From an uncultured Sulfolobales archaeon (GTDB taxonomy: Archaea; Thermoproteota; Thermoprotei_A; Sulfolobales; Acidilobaceae), in the NCBI GenBank assembly GCA_937921695.1, contig CAKZTZ010000001.1, positions 95,932 through 159,931 on the forward strand: a stretch of 64,000 nucleotides of DNA, given 5' to 3'. The position numbers and the translations under genes were made by a program. Below are positions 53,850 through 62,309 of this stretch, one piece after another. Under the pieces are notes generated by a model. The model was given only the letters and a program-made list of their open reading frames with translations, made no database searches and had not been told where the DNA came from. Within the stretch, counting starts at the first letter, position 1. Each line of letters begins with the position of its first letter.

Positions 53850-54869
53850 GTGAAGTTTCTAAGGTGTAAAGATATACCGGCACCTACGGGTAGGAGAGTA
53901 GCTATAATAGGTGCGGGCCCTGCAGGGCTAGGGGCTGCTGGAGTGCTCAAATGCTATGGCCATGATGTTGTAGTATTCGATATGATGCCTGAAGCTGGGG
54001 GCATGATGTTCTTCGGGATACCAGATGATAGGATTGACAAGAATAGGATTAGAGCTTCAGTTAGGGAGCTAATGGATGCCGGGGTTAGGTTCGTTTTCAA
54101 CACTAAAGTCGGCAAAGATATAACTCTAGAGAAGATCATAGAGGTCTTCGACGCCATATTAATAGCTACTGGGACCTGGAAGTCTAAGAGTCTCGGCGTT
54201 AAAGGCGAAGACCTCCCATGGATTGTTGAGGCCGCCCACTGGATAGTTAAAGTCCACCTAGCCCGCTACGGCTACATACCTTGGAGCGAAGTAGAGAAAC
54301 CAGAGGGGAGAGTCTTAATAATAGGGGCTGGCCTCACAGCAGCAGACGTGGCGACAGTAACCCTAACATACCCAGAGTTTAAAGGTGAAGTCTCAAAAGT
54401 AATACTAAGCTATAGGAGGACGAAAGAACTAGCCCCAATGAGGCTCTCAGAGTTCGATAGGATAGAAAAACTAGGAGTAGAAGTCTGGGAACTAACACAG
54501 CCAACACTACTCTACGAGGAAGGAGGCAAGAAAATAGTTAGATTCATAAAGATGAAACTAGAAAAAACACCTGGAGAGAAGAGGCCCAAACCAGTCCCCA
54601 TAGAAGGCTCGGAGTTCGACGAGGAATTCAACATAGTATTTAAAGCAATAGGGGAAGAACCAACACCACCCTTCGAAAAAGGAGAACACGGCATAGAACT
54701 CAACCCAGACGGGACAATAAAAGTAGACGAGCACCATAGAACAACGAGGCCGAAAGTGTTCGCAGCAGGAGACGTTAAACACGGCCCAAGCCTCATAGGC
54801 CCAGCGTTAAAATCAGGCTTAGACGCCGCTCAAAGCATACATAAATACCTCACAGGAATAATCAGATAG
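53850..54869 (+). CDS. NAD(P)/FAD-binding oxidoreductase, GltD-like, lacking the Fe-S domain
   Basis: This 339-residue protein has two Rossmann cofactor sites, the first VAIIGAGPAGLGAAGVLKCY near residues 18-37 and the second VLIIGAGLTAADVATVTLTY near residues 151-170. The FAD region KVFAAGDVKHGPSLIGPALK is near the end. The size matches the FAD/NAD(P) half of glutamate synthase small subunit or sulfide/ferredoxin-NADP reductase types, but the N-terminal Cys-rich Fe-S domain is missing. It starts with GTG. Its substrate partner is not visible; the copper region follows. Confidence 0.8.
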   Translation: MKFLRCKDIPAPTGRRVAIIGAGPAGLGAAGVLKCYGHDVVVFDMMPEAGGMMFFGIPDDRIDKNRIRASVRELMDAGVRFVFNTKVGKDITLEKIIEVFDAILIATGTWKSKSLGVKGEDLPWIVEAAHWIVKVHLARYGYIPWSEVEKPEGRVLIIGAGLTAADVATVTLTYPEFKGEVSKVILSYRRTKELAPMRLSEFDRIEKLGVEVWELTQPTLLYEEGGKKIVRFIKMKLEKTPGEKRPKPVPIEGSEFDEEFNIVFKAIGEEPTPPFEKGEHGIELNPDGTIKVDEHHRTTRPKVFAAGDVKHGPSLIGPALKSGLDAAQSIHKYLTGIIR

Positions 54870-54922
54870 ACTTAAAACACCTACATACCGAATTTTTAAA
54901 CTCTAGAGTTCCTAATTTTATA

Positions 54923-54982
54923 GTGGTGTTGAATATGACCTGCCCCTGGTGTGCTACCCGTAGGAAGAAGAGGGATAAGTAA
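54923..54982 (+). CDS. Micro-ORF with CPWC motif (19 codons)
   Basis: A short frame at the start of the copper region encodes MVLNMTCPWCATRRKKRDK in the version beginning at the first GTG; ATG 54935 would give 15 residues. The Cys-Pro-Trp-Cys is metal- or redox-type and the tail is basic. A Box A TTTTTAAA at 54893-54900 puts the start site close to 54922, so translation would be leaderless. Real translation is unproven. Confidence 0.35.
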   Translation: MVLNMTCPWCATRRKKRDK

Positions 54983-55055
54983 AGTCGAACCCCCACAACT
55001 CATATATACATGTTTTATTTAAACTTAGAAGCCGAGCTGTATAGAGGTGCTAGAT

Positions 55056-55223
55056 ATGCCTATAGACCCTGTATGTGGCATGGAAGTCCCTGAAACATCC
55101 CCCTATAAGGTTGATTATAAAGGCGAGACATATTATTTCTGCTGCGAAGACTGCCTAGAAGAGTTTAAGAGCGACCCAGAGTATTATGTGAAGCACGTTA
55201 AGAGAGAGGGGCATAAACATTAG
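55056..55223 (+). CDS. YHS-domain metal-binding protein 1
   Basis: This 55-residue protein has the YHS/TRASH-like metal motif: DPVCGMEVP at the start, YKGETYYFCCEDCLEEFKSD in the middle. YHS domains bind copper, zinc or iron and occur at the ends of P1B ATPases or as free chaperones. GAGGTG is six bases before the ATG. It is a paralogue of the next gene, and both precede CopA, so a copper chaperone role is the likely one. Confidence 0.85.
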   Translation: MPIDPVCGMEVPETSPYKVDYKGETYYFCCEDCLEEFKSDPEYYVKHVKREGHKH

Positions 55224-55239
55224 AAGGTAGGGGGCTCCA

Positions 55240-55410
55240 ATGCCCTTGGACCCTGTGTGTGGCATGGAGGTTTCAACAGCTACAAGGTTTAAAACTGTCT
55301 ATAAAGGCAAAGTCTACTATTTCTGCAGCGACCCTTGCAGGAGGAGTTTCGAGAAGGATCCTGAGCGTTATTTAACTCACGGGCCCCTAGGTCGTCATCC
55401 GAGCGAGTGA
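55240..55410 (+). CDS. YHS-domain metal-binding protein 2
   Basis: This 56-residue protein repeats the YHS pattern with DPVCGMEVS and VYYFCSDPCRRSFEKDPERY, ending in a short His/Arg tail. It differs from its neighbour at many positions but keeps the Cys of the motif. Start ATG is 16 bases after the first YHS stop. The 97 bases to copA contain ACATGTT as also found before the first YHS gene. Confidence 0.85.
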   Translation: MPLDPVCGMEVSTATRFKTVYKGKVYYFCSDPCRRSFEKDPERYLTHGPLGRHPSE

Positions 55411-55506
55411 AGGCTGTATTTAGGGTGGCGGCTTATTTAAACATGTTATGTATTTAATAGTGTTTAATAAAGAGCCTAAGGTTAAGAATCTTATTAGTAC
55501 CCTAGT

Positions 55507-57927
55507 ATGGAGTGGGAGGTTGTTGTGAGCGTTAGCCTGGTTACTGAGAGGCTTAAGATAGTAGGCATGCATTGTGCTACGTGCGTGTTAACTATTGAGA
55601 ATGTGGTTAAGGGTCTTAGGGGTGTGGCTAGTGTTCAGGCTAATTTAGCTTCGAGCGAGGCTGTTGTTTCTTATGATCCTTCTAGGGTTCATCTTAGGGA
55701 TATAGTTAGGGCTGTTAGGAGTGTAGGCTATGATGTTTATAAGAGGGAGGTTACATTTAGTGTTGATAACATGGTATCTATAGATGATGAGTCTATAGTT
55801 GAGTCTAGGCTTAGAAGCCTCCCCGGGGTTATAGATGTGAGTGCTTCCCACTTGAACAAAATGGTTATAGTTTATGTTAACCCTGAGACTGTGGACGCCC
55901 CTGATATTGTTAAAGTGTTGGGGGAAGCGGGCTATAAAGCCTCTATAACCTCTGAGGTTAAGCTTGAGGATTTCGGTAGGGTAGAGTTATCTTCTATGCT
56001 TAAATGGTCTATAATATCCCTTGCTGTGGGCTTCTCCCTCCTAGTTCTTTTCATAGATCATATGACCCTCCGCCTAGTTCCTGAGGGTGTTTTCAATGTT
56101 TTAGGGCTTCTAGGGTCTACTCTAGTCCTCTCCATACCTGGGAGGAGGTTTTTCATTGGAGCCTATAGGGCTTTGAGGAACGGTGTTGCTAACATGGATA
56201 CTCTGGTAGCTCTAGGGACGGGCTCTATATATGTTTACAGCCTCGCCGTAACACTAGGCCTTGTGGGGGGCGAAGTTTACTATGAGGCCGCAGTTCTCAT
56301 AATCGCTTTCGTGCTAACGGGAAGATATATTGAGGCTAGGGTTAAACACGGGGCCGGGGAAGCTGTAAAGAAACTAGCGGAGATGCAGCCCCAGGAGGCT
56401 AGCGTGATAAGAGGGGGGAGGGAGGTTAAAGTTAAGATTAGTGAAGTGAGGGTTGGCGATGTTATCGTTGTGAGGCAGGGCGAGAAAATACCTGTAGACG
56501 GTATAGTTGTTAAGGGTAAAGCTTACGTTGACGAGAGTGCTTTCACGGGAGAGCCTATACCTAGGGAGAGGGGAGAGAGGGATCCTGTCTACGCAGGCTC
56601 AGTAGTTACGGGGGGCTGGCTTCACGTAATAGCTACCAGGGTTGGGAGTGAGACTACTCTAGCCCAAGTAGCGAGGCTAGTCTCCCAGGCTCAGGCTGGG
56701 AAGCTCGGAATACAGAGGGTTGTTGACAGGATAGCTGGGTGGTTCACATGGATAATGATATTTATAGCTTTAGCGACTTTCACAACATGGTATATAATAG
56801 CGGGGGCTAGTTTAGAGACTTCACTAGTTTTCATGGCCTCAGTACTCCTAGTAGCGTGCCCCTGCGGCCTGGGCCTCGCAACCCCAACAGCTGTAGTAGC
56901 GGGGGTTAATGTTGCAGCCAGAGGGGGTGTAATAGTGAGGAATGTTGCAGCCCTAGAGAGGGCTGGGGATGTTAACGTTGTAGCCCTCGATAAGACTGGA
57001 ACTATAACTGTGGGGAAGCCCAGCGTAGTATCTATAGTGCCGGCCCCGGGCTATAGCGAGGTTGAAGTCTTAGAGCTAGCGGCTACTGCTGAGAAGTGGA
57101 GTGAACACCCTATAGCTAAAGCTATAGTTGAAGAATACAGGGCTAGGGTAGGCTCATACCCGGGGGACCCGGAGAATTTCGAGCCCCTAGTAGGTATGGG
57201 AGTCATAGCTACAGTCAAAGGGGAGACTGTCGGCGTGGGTAACGCTAAGCTTATGAGAGGGCTTGAAGTCGATGTTGAACCCTTAAGTGGGGAAGTTTCA
57301 AAACTAATGGGGGAGGGGGTTACAGTAGTATATGTATCCCGGTCCTCGAAACTAGCCGGGGTCATAGGTATAGCTGATAAGGTTAAAGAAGGCTCCGCTG
57401 AAGCTATAGGGGAGCTTAAAAAATTAGGGTTGAAAATAATTATGCTAACAGGAGATAGGCTGGAAACAGCTAAGGCAATAGCGGCCAGAATAGGCGTAGA
57501 CGAGGTATATGCAGAACTAGACCCCGAAGCTAAAAGCGACATAATAAGGGAAATACAGAAGAAAGGGTTCAAAGTAATGATGGTAGGCGACGGGGTTAAC
57601 GATGCTCCAAGCATATCAAAGGCTGACGTGGGAGTAGCCATGGGCACGGGGGCGGACGTGAGCAAAGAAGCGGGAGACATAATCCTAGTACACGGCAACT
57701 TGAAGAAGATACCTTTAATACTTAAAATAGCTAGGAGAGTGAGGAGGAGAATATATTTCAACCTATTCTGGGCCTTCATATACAACATAACCCTAGTCCC
57801 CATAGCAGCCGGGATCCTAGCACCAGTAGGGCTAACACTAAGACCGGAAATGGCGGCAGCAGCCATGGCACTAAGCTCTATAAGCGTAACACTCAGCAGC
57901 TACCAACTAAGCAGGTGGAACCCCTAA
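55507..57927 (+). CDS. copA: Copper-translocating P1B-type ATPase
   Basis: This 806-residue ATPase pumps Cu+ outward. A first HMA domain with GMHCATC is at residues 20-26. A second HMA-like fold at about 80-140 lacks the CxxC. The ion-binding motif in the membrane is VACPCGLGLATP (Cys451, Cys453), the phosphorylation motif DKTGT is at residues 495-499, the P1B-specific HP is in WSEHPIAKAI, and the hinge VGDGVNDAPS follows. About eight membrane segments. The upstream YHS pair supports copper specificity. Confidence 0.95.
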   Translation: MEWEVVVSVSLVTERLKIVGMHCATCVLTIENVVKGLRGVASVQANLASSEAVVSYDPSRVHLRDIVRAVRSVGYDVYKREVTFSVDNMVSIDDESIVESRLRSLPGVIDVSASHLNKMVIVYVNPETVDAPDIVKVLGEAGYKASITSEVKLEDFGRVELSSMLKWSIISLAVGFSLLVLFIDHMTLRLVPEGVFNVLGLLGSTLVLSIPGRRFFIGAYRALRNGVANMDTLVALGTGSIYVYSLAVTLGLVGGEVYYEAAVLIIAFVLTGRYIEARVKHGAGEAVKKLAEMQPQEASVIRGGREVKVKISEVRVGDVIVVRQGEKIPVDGIVVKGKAYVDESAFTGEPIPRERGERDPVYAGSVVTGGWLHVIATRVGSETTLAQVARLVSQAQAGKLGIQRVVDRIAGWFTWIMIFIALATFTTWYIIAGASLETSLVFMASVLLVACPCGLGLATPTAVVAGVNVAARGGVIVRNVAALERAGDVNVVALDKTGTITVGKPSVVSIVPAPGYSEVEVLELAATAEKWSEHPIAKAIVEEYRARVGSYPGDPENFEPLVGMGVIATVKGETVGVGNAKLMRGLEVDVEPLSGEVSKLMGEGVTVVYVSRSSKLAGVIGIADKVKEGSAEAIGELKKLGLKIIMLTGDRLETAKAIAARIGVDEVYAELDPEAKSDIIREIQKKGFKVMMVGDGVNDAPSISKADVGVAMGTGADVSKEAGDIILVHGNLKKIPLILKIARRVRRRIYFNLFWAFIYNITLVPIAAGILAPVGLTLRPEMAAAAMALSSISVTLSSYQLSRWNP

Positions 57928-58062
57928 CCCGGGAGAGTTAAACCCATAGAAAGTCTTGGGGCGTTAGGCGAGCATGTTATTGGCTTCCCCTCATGCTATA
58001 AATAACATGGTTATTTAAATGTATATTAAGGGGTTCACTATAGAGTTTTAACGGTGACCCCT

Positions 58063-58716
58063 ATGAGGATTAGCGATATTCTTAGGGTTAGAGCGGAGGA
58101 TTTATGGGTTAAGGATTTAAACCACCCTTTCGTAGTTGAGCTATACTCGGGCACCCTACCTCTAGAGAAGTTTAAATACTATTTACTCCAAGACTATAAC
58201 TATCTCGTAGGCATGGTTAAAGCCTTAAGCATACTAGCAGCTAAAGCTCCAAACCTAGACCTGGCGAGGGTCGCCCTAGAACTTGCATATGGAACTGTAA
58301 CTGGTGAGCTCGAGAACTATAAAAAACTACTTTCAATGGTGGGGCTTAGCCTATCAGAGGCTGAGAAGGTTGAGCCTAACCCTATTAACGTGGCTTACAT
58401 GAACTTCCTAACAGCCACAGCCTACCAGGAGGGGTTTTATGAGGGTCTAGCGAGCGTCCTCCCATGCATGTGGACTTACATGGATATAGCTGAGGCACAT
58501 AAGGATAAGCTGGAAAGGAACACTGTTGAAGTCTATAAGAACTGGGCTTCAACATACCTCAGCGAGCCATATAAGAATCTAGTCTCTGTTTTGAGAGAAG
58601 CTCTAGACGCTTCAGGTAAAAGCCCGGAGAGCTTGTGGCCGTTCTTCAAACTAGCTTTGAAATATGAGATCCTATTCTGGGAATATTCTTATAAAATGGA
58701 GAAGTGGCCCCTCTAA
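58063..58716 (+). CDS. tenA: TenA-family thiaminase/aminopyrimidine hydrolase
   Basis: This 217-residue protein is in the TenA family, which salvages or degrades thiamine pyrimidines. The family pattern includes FVVELYSGTLPLEKFKYYLL, QDYNYLVGMVKALSILAAKA and the catalytic Cys in LPCMWTYMDIAEAH near residue 142, followed by WASTYLSEPYKNLV. The start is ATG 58063 with GGTGA five bases before it. The C-terminal Glu region FWEYSYKMEKW is present. No thiamine operon is adjacent. Confidence 0.9.
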   Translation: MRISDILRVRAEDLWVKDLNHPFVVELYSGTLPLEKFKYYLLQDYNYLVGMVKALSILAAKAPNLDLARVALELAYGTVTGELENYKKLLSMVGLSLSEAEKVEPNPINVAYMNFLTATAYQEGFYEGLASVLPCMWTYMDIAEAHKDKLERNTVEVYKNWASTYLSEPYKNLVSVLREALDASGKSPESLWPFFKLALKYEILFWEYSYKMEKWPL

Positions 58717-58769
58717 ACCCTAATATGCTAAGGCAATATTGCCCTGGGAAATCCTGGCATAATGAGATG

Positions 58770-59009
58770 CTATCTTTCCTCCCCTCTTTGCCTCGCTTTC
58801 GACTCTTCAAACTCTCTCCAGCCTAGTATTAAGGCTATGCCTACCCCAGCTATTAATGCTCCAGTTATTAATGCTAGGGCTGCCGCTGTCAACCTTAGTA
58901 TTAATAGTGAAGTTTCCAGGCTAGTGTATAGGATTAAGTACGCATATGCGACTCCCCCCAGGGTCCCTGTTATGGTGAGGGTTAGGCCTAGTAGCTTTGC
59001 CGACACCAT
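58770..59009 (-). CDS. Small membrane protein with two hydrophobic segments
   Basis: I do not recognise this 79-residue protein. The two membrane segments are about residues 6-27 (LGLTLTITGTLGGVAYAYLI) and 36-61 (LLILRLTAAALALITGALIA). The C-terminal tail is charged (WREFEESKARQRGEE). The start is set at ATG 59009 because GAGGGT lies seven bases before it; an earlier ATG at 59030 is possible. Divergent from the next gene. Confidence 0.6.
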   Translation of the reverse strand: MVSAKLLGLTLTITGTLGGVAYAYLILYTSLETSLLILRLTAAALALITGALIAGVGIALILGWREFEESKARQRGEER

Positions 59010-59174
59010 GGCTGAACCCTCATGGTTCAAGGGTCTCTCAGGGTTTATTAAAGTGGGGTTTAACTTTTCACATGCTTCGCGACCCCCTTTTAAGCATCTC
59101 CCCTCGTTTTGATGGGTAGGTTTTAATAGAGATATTTAAGCTTGTTTTAGTCCTGAATTTCCTGGTGACCTCTG

Positions 59175-59672
59175 GTGTCTGAGGCTAGACAATACAGGCT
59201 TGTGTTAAGGAGAACTGCTAGGGGGCCTTCGCTGCAGTTGAGGGTTTCAACTCCTGAGGCTAGGGAGGCTACCCTGGTGAGGGTTGGCGGGGGCGGCGTT
59301 GGGGAGTTGTTTGAAACTATGGTTGACGTTTTGAAGAGGCATGGCTATGTGGAGGCTGAAACTAAGAGAGCTGTCATGACAGCTTACAGGGTTAAGCCTG
59401 AGATAGGCCCTGTAGTGGGCGGCTACATAATACTTGTTAGGAGAGCTAGAGACCCCTCCGCTTGGAAGCCTCTCTTCGAAGATTTCATAACTGAGAAGCA
59501 TGTTGGGGCTAAGACCGTGCTAAGCCACCTCCTCAGCCTCAGCGAGGATTTAAGTAAAATAAGCCCTCCACCCAAGAGGGTTAGGATGAAGCTCAACCCG
59601 AAGATACTTGATGGTGTAAGCGCCGGGGTTAAAGTTCTAGCTAGGAAACTCTGGGGCCTCCGCAAACTCTAA
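59175..59672 (+). CDS. Conserved hypothetical crenarchaeal protein
   Basis: I do not recognise this basic 165-residue protein. It begins SEARQYRLVLRRTARGPSLQ, has a strand-rich middle (PEIGPVVGGYIILVRRARD) and a helical, Lys/Arg-rich C-terminus (PKRVRMKLNPKILDGVSAGV then KVLARKLWGLRKL). It has no Cys clusters, membrane segment or enzyme motif. It begins with GTG after GGTGA and is convergent with the next gene. Confidence 0.6.
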   Translation: MSEARQYRLVLRRTARGPSLQLRVSTPEAREATLVRVGGGGVGELFETMVDVLKRHGYVEAETKRAVMTAYRVKPEIGPVVGGYIILVRRARDPSAWKPLFEDFITEKHVGAKTVLSHLLSLSEDLSKISPPPKRVRMKLNPKILDGVSAGVKVLARKLWGLRKL

Positions 59673-59688
59673 CTCCTCCCCTACTTTT

Positions 59689-60909
59689 TTATCCGCATTT
59701 TAGGGCTGAGTATAGAGCGTCTTCATCCCCTAGTTTTAGCCCATATCTTTTCATTGGGTGGGCTGGCATGCCTTTCTCCTCGGGTATTATAGAGTATACT
59801 GTTTTCGAGAGGGCGTGGGCCATATCTATCTCCGTCTCAACACCTATGTGTTGTTCACCGTACATTGTAGGCTTATACGCTACTAGGAGGTCTGCCTGGT
59901 TTACGTATGCTAAGTCCCTGCTTTCTATCTGCGTCTCTACTGCTGACTTGAGGGCTTCCATGTAGCCTTTGTTTAGCACAGTCTTATCTACAGGGTATAG
60001 TATTTCGTTGAAAACTTGGGAGGCCAGGTTTATAGGGTATTCGTAGCTGTGAGGGGTCTCTGAGGGGTGGGGCCACCTGTCTCTCTTCTCTATAATAGTT
60101 TTAAGCTCCCCCTCAGCATCTGTTATCAGCTCGTCTATTGTCGTGGGGCTGTAAACTATGAGGTTCCTACACCTAGCTTCAAGCCTCTCTTTAAACTTTT
60201 CAACATCAACACTATCCGGAAACCCCCACACGCTCTCCCCAGCCTCCGAGGCTCTAGCCCTAACCTTAGTTATAGGGTGGGAGATGTAGGCAGACCTAAA
60301 CCTCCCCACGCCCCCGTAAGGCTCTCCGAGGGCGTGGGCTAGGAGCCTCTTATGCCCCTCTAGCGTATGCTTTAAACCGTAAACTACTACACTCACATTA
60401 CCCCTATACTCGAGGAGGGAAGCCATGTTGAAGTCTGAAGCTCTCCAGTAGAGGTATCCTAGGGGGTCTAGGGGCTGCCCTGTGAAGGCTCCAGGAGTCC
60501 TCCCCCTCCTAACCCTCTCAGCCAGCCTGTGTAGGGCGTGGTAATAGTCTTCAACATAGAGTATTACGTGAACTTCCCCGGCGGCAGACACTAGGTCTAA
60601 TATTGCTGGGTTAGGTATTATGTGCCTCCTCCTATAATATGTGAGGTGCACCCCTACAACAGCCTTAGTAGCTTCTAGATATCTGAGCATCCTATCAAGG
60701 GCGGCCTTAAACCTAGCTAGGGCAGTAGACCTAGATACTAGGAGCATCTCTACAGCTTCATAAGTAGGGGCGTGGAAAGCCTCTTCGAGGAACTCCTCAA
60801 ACTTAACAACGGGGACTTTAAACTCTCTCCCAGCTATTTCGAGGAGGCTACCCACTTCTATCCCAGTAACCCCTGATAGCACCACGATCTTCCTAAACTT
60901 CTCCCTCAA
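59689..60909 (-). CDS. Two-domain protein: P-loop-like N-terminus, nucleoside-transferase-like C-terminus
   Basis: I do not recognise this 406-residue protein as a named enzyme. The N-terminus KIVVLSGVTGIEVGSLLEIA resembles a P-loop strand and loop but lacks the Lys-Ser/Thr of Walker A. The C-terminal half (VNQADLLVAYKPTMYGEQHI then GVETEIDMAHALSKTVYSII) resembles the active-site region of nucleoside 2-deoxyribosyltransferases, where an Asp/Glu pair is catalytic. It starts with TTG and is divergent from the small zinc protein. Confidence 0.55.
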   Translation of the reverse strand: MREKFRKIVVLSGVTGIEVGSLLEIAGREFKVPVVKFEEFLEEAFHAPTYEAVEMLLVSRSTALARFKAALDRMLRYLEATKAVVGVHLTYYRRRHIIPNPAILDLVSAAGEVHVILYVEDYYHALHRLAERVRRGRTPGAFTGQPLDPLGYLYWRASDFNMASLLEYRGNVSVVVYGLKHTLEGHKRLLAHALGEPYGGVGRFRSAYISHPITKVRARASEAGESVWGFPDSVDVEKFKERLEARCRNLIVYSPTTIDELITDAEGELKTIIEKRDRWPHPSETPHSYEYPINLASQVFNEILYPVDKTVLNKGYMEALKSAVETQIESRDLAYVNQADLLVAYKPTMYGEQHIGVETEIDMAHALSKTVYSIIPEEKGMPAHPMKRYGLKLGDEDALYSALKCG

Positions 60910-61000
60910 AACGCTCCCAATAAACTATAATTAAGCATGTTGGAGTTTATAAAGAAAATAGTTTAATATACTTAATAGGAAGAAAGTTAAGGTGTTAGAA

Positions 61001-61234
61001 GTGCCTGCAGCCTATAAATGCATAGTGTGCGGCAGGAGCATACCTGAAGGTCAAGGAGTCATATTAAGGCGGGGAGGCCTCACCCTAACATTCCACAGTG
61101 GGAGATGCGCCTACAAGTTCTTCAAACTACTATTCGAGAGAGTAAGCCTAGAATGCCTCGAAACACCTTCAAAAGAACTAATAGAAAACCTCAAAACAAG
61201 GCTTAAGTCCAGAGAGCGCGCTAAGAAGATATGA
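61001..61234 (+). CDS. Small TRASH/YHS-like zinc-finger protein
   Basis: This 77-residue protein has the metal motif YKCIVCGRSIPEGQGVILRR with a downstream LTFHSGRCAYKFFKLLFER, a treble-clef-like Cys-X-X-Cys then His/Cys set. The C-terminal half is helical and basic. It may sense or chaperone a metal, or bind nucleic acid. I chose GTG 61001 because AAGGTG lies six bases before it; GTG 60992 is possible. Confidence 0.65.
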   Translation: MPAAYKCIVCGRSIPEGQGVILRRGGLTLTFHSGRCAYKFFKLLFERVSLECLETPSKELIENLKTRLKSRERAKKI

Positions 61235-61290
61235 GCTTAAAGTTTTAAACCTAGACCCTATCATACTCTCCGAGGTGTTGGGGTTTGATC

Positions 61291-61977
61291 GTGAAAGTTA
61301 AACTATACTCTCTCCTCAGAGACTCTATAGGCTCCCAAGAGCTCCTCATAGAGCTCCCCGACGGCTCTAGGGTCTCAGAACTCCTCAAAACCCTCGAGAA
61401 ACATAGTGGGTTCAAGAGAGCTCTCGAAACTATTGGGGGCTCCCTCCTAATATTAGATGAGGAGGGCTCGAGACTATCCGAAGACAGCCCCCTCAAGTCT
61501 AGCGTAATCCACATAATGCCTCCCCCAGCCGGGGGCTCCCACATTGAAGTGGGCATACTAGAGCCGGGGGAAGAGTTCAACATTGAAGAATTAGAAGCTA
61601 GGCTCCCCATAGAGGGGGCCACAGCAATATTCATAGGCTATGTTAAAGGCTTAAATGAAGGTGAGAAAGTTTTAGAACTAAACTACGAGCACGCTGGAGA
61701 ACTAACAGTTAAAACCCTAAGGAAAATAGCTGAAGAAGAAGCTTCAAAATGGAAGTTGAAAAGCATAGCAATATACCATTACGTAGGCTCTAGGAAAGTA
61801 GGAGAGAAAACAATAATAGTAGCAGTCTCAGGAGAATCGAGAAAAACAGTATTCCCAGCACTAGCAGAAACAGTAGAGAGGGTTAAGAGAGAAGCCCCAA
61901 TATGGAAAATAGAACATAGAGAAAAAGGGAAAGTATACATACTAGGAGATAAAATAATCAAAATAGAACCTACATAA
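61291..61977 (+). CDS. moaDE: Molybdopterin synthase, MoaD-MoaE fusion
   Basis: This 228-residue protein joins both subunits of molybdopterin synthase. Residues 1-82 are a MoaD ubiquitin-like sulfur carrier (KVKLYSLLRDSIGSQELLIE to SSVIHIMPPPAGG), ending in the Gly-Gly that must become a thiocarboxylate. Residues about 85-228 are MoaE (EGATAIFIGYVKGLNEGEKV, LNYEHAGELTVKTLRKIAEE, IYHYVGSRKVGEKTIIVAVS). Fusion implies cleavage after Gly-Gly or an unusual mode. GTG start; TTG 61285 would add two residues. It supports molybdenum enzymes such as the oxidoreductase at 40.2 kb. Confidence 0.88.
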   Translation: MKVKLYSLLRDSIGSQELLIELPDGSRVSELLKTLEKHSGFKRALETIGGSLLILDEEGSRLSEDSPLKSSVIHIMPPPAGGSHIEVGILEPGEEFNIEELEARLPIEGATAIFIGYVKGLNEGEKVLELNYEHAGELTVKTLRKIAEEEASKWKLKSIAIYHYVGSRKVGEKTIIVAVSGESRKTVFPALAETVERVKREAPIWKIEHREKGKVYILGDKIIKIEPT

Positions 61978-62309
61978 CACAACATAAAAGCCAACATAGA
62001 AACCTCCAACACGTTAAAAGCGTTTGCCACTTAACAATATTCAAATAGCGAGATTAACCCTACCCCCCGGTGTCACCCACAAGCCCTGCAGCTTTCCACA
62101 CAACCTTCTCACATAATAGAATCGCTAAGAGTCCTCTAAGTACGTATATGTTGCGTTGGCCTGAGAGTTACGATCTAAAAGTACATGCCTTTAGTGTAGG
62201 TTTTTCGGGGTTCTATATGCTCTATAAGCTGGACTCTGGGTTCTAGCTTTTAGGACTAGGTTTTCCTTTTTATGTTAGTTTAGGGGTTTATTGTTAGCTG
62301 TTTGTAGCT
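61978..62309. other. Intergenic stretch without recognised features
   Basis: This 332-base stretch separates the MoaD-MoaE fusion from a small minus-strand gene. I looked for short frames with ribosome sites, tRNA-like folds, repeats and strong Box A motifs and found none that convinced me. The first part is A-rich, continuing the 3' composition of the fusion gene, and the last part is T-rich. Confidence 0.4.

Noticed and set aside
57051-57866. 271-codon open frame on the minus strand opposite copA
   Set aside because: It lies wholly within a clearly conserved gene in the opposite direction. The open frame follows from the codon bias of copA, its residues are low-complexity Ser/Thr/Leu, and no ribosome site precedes it.
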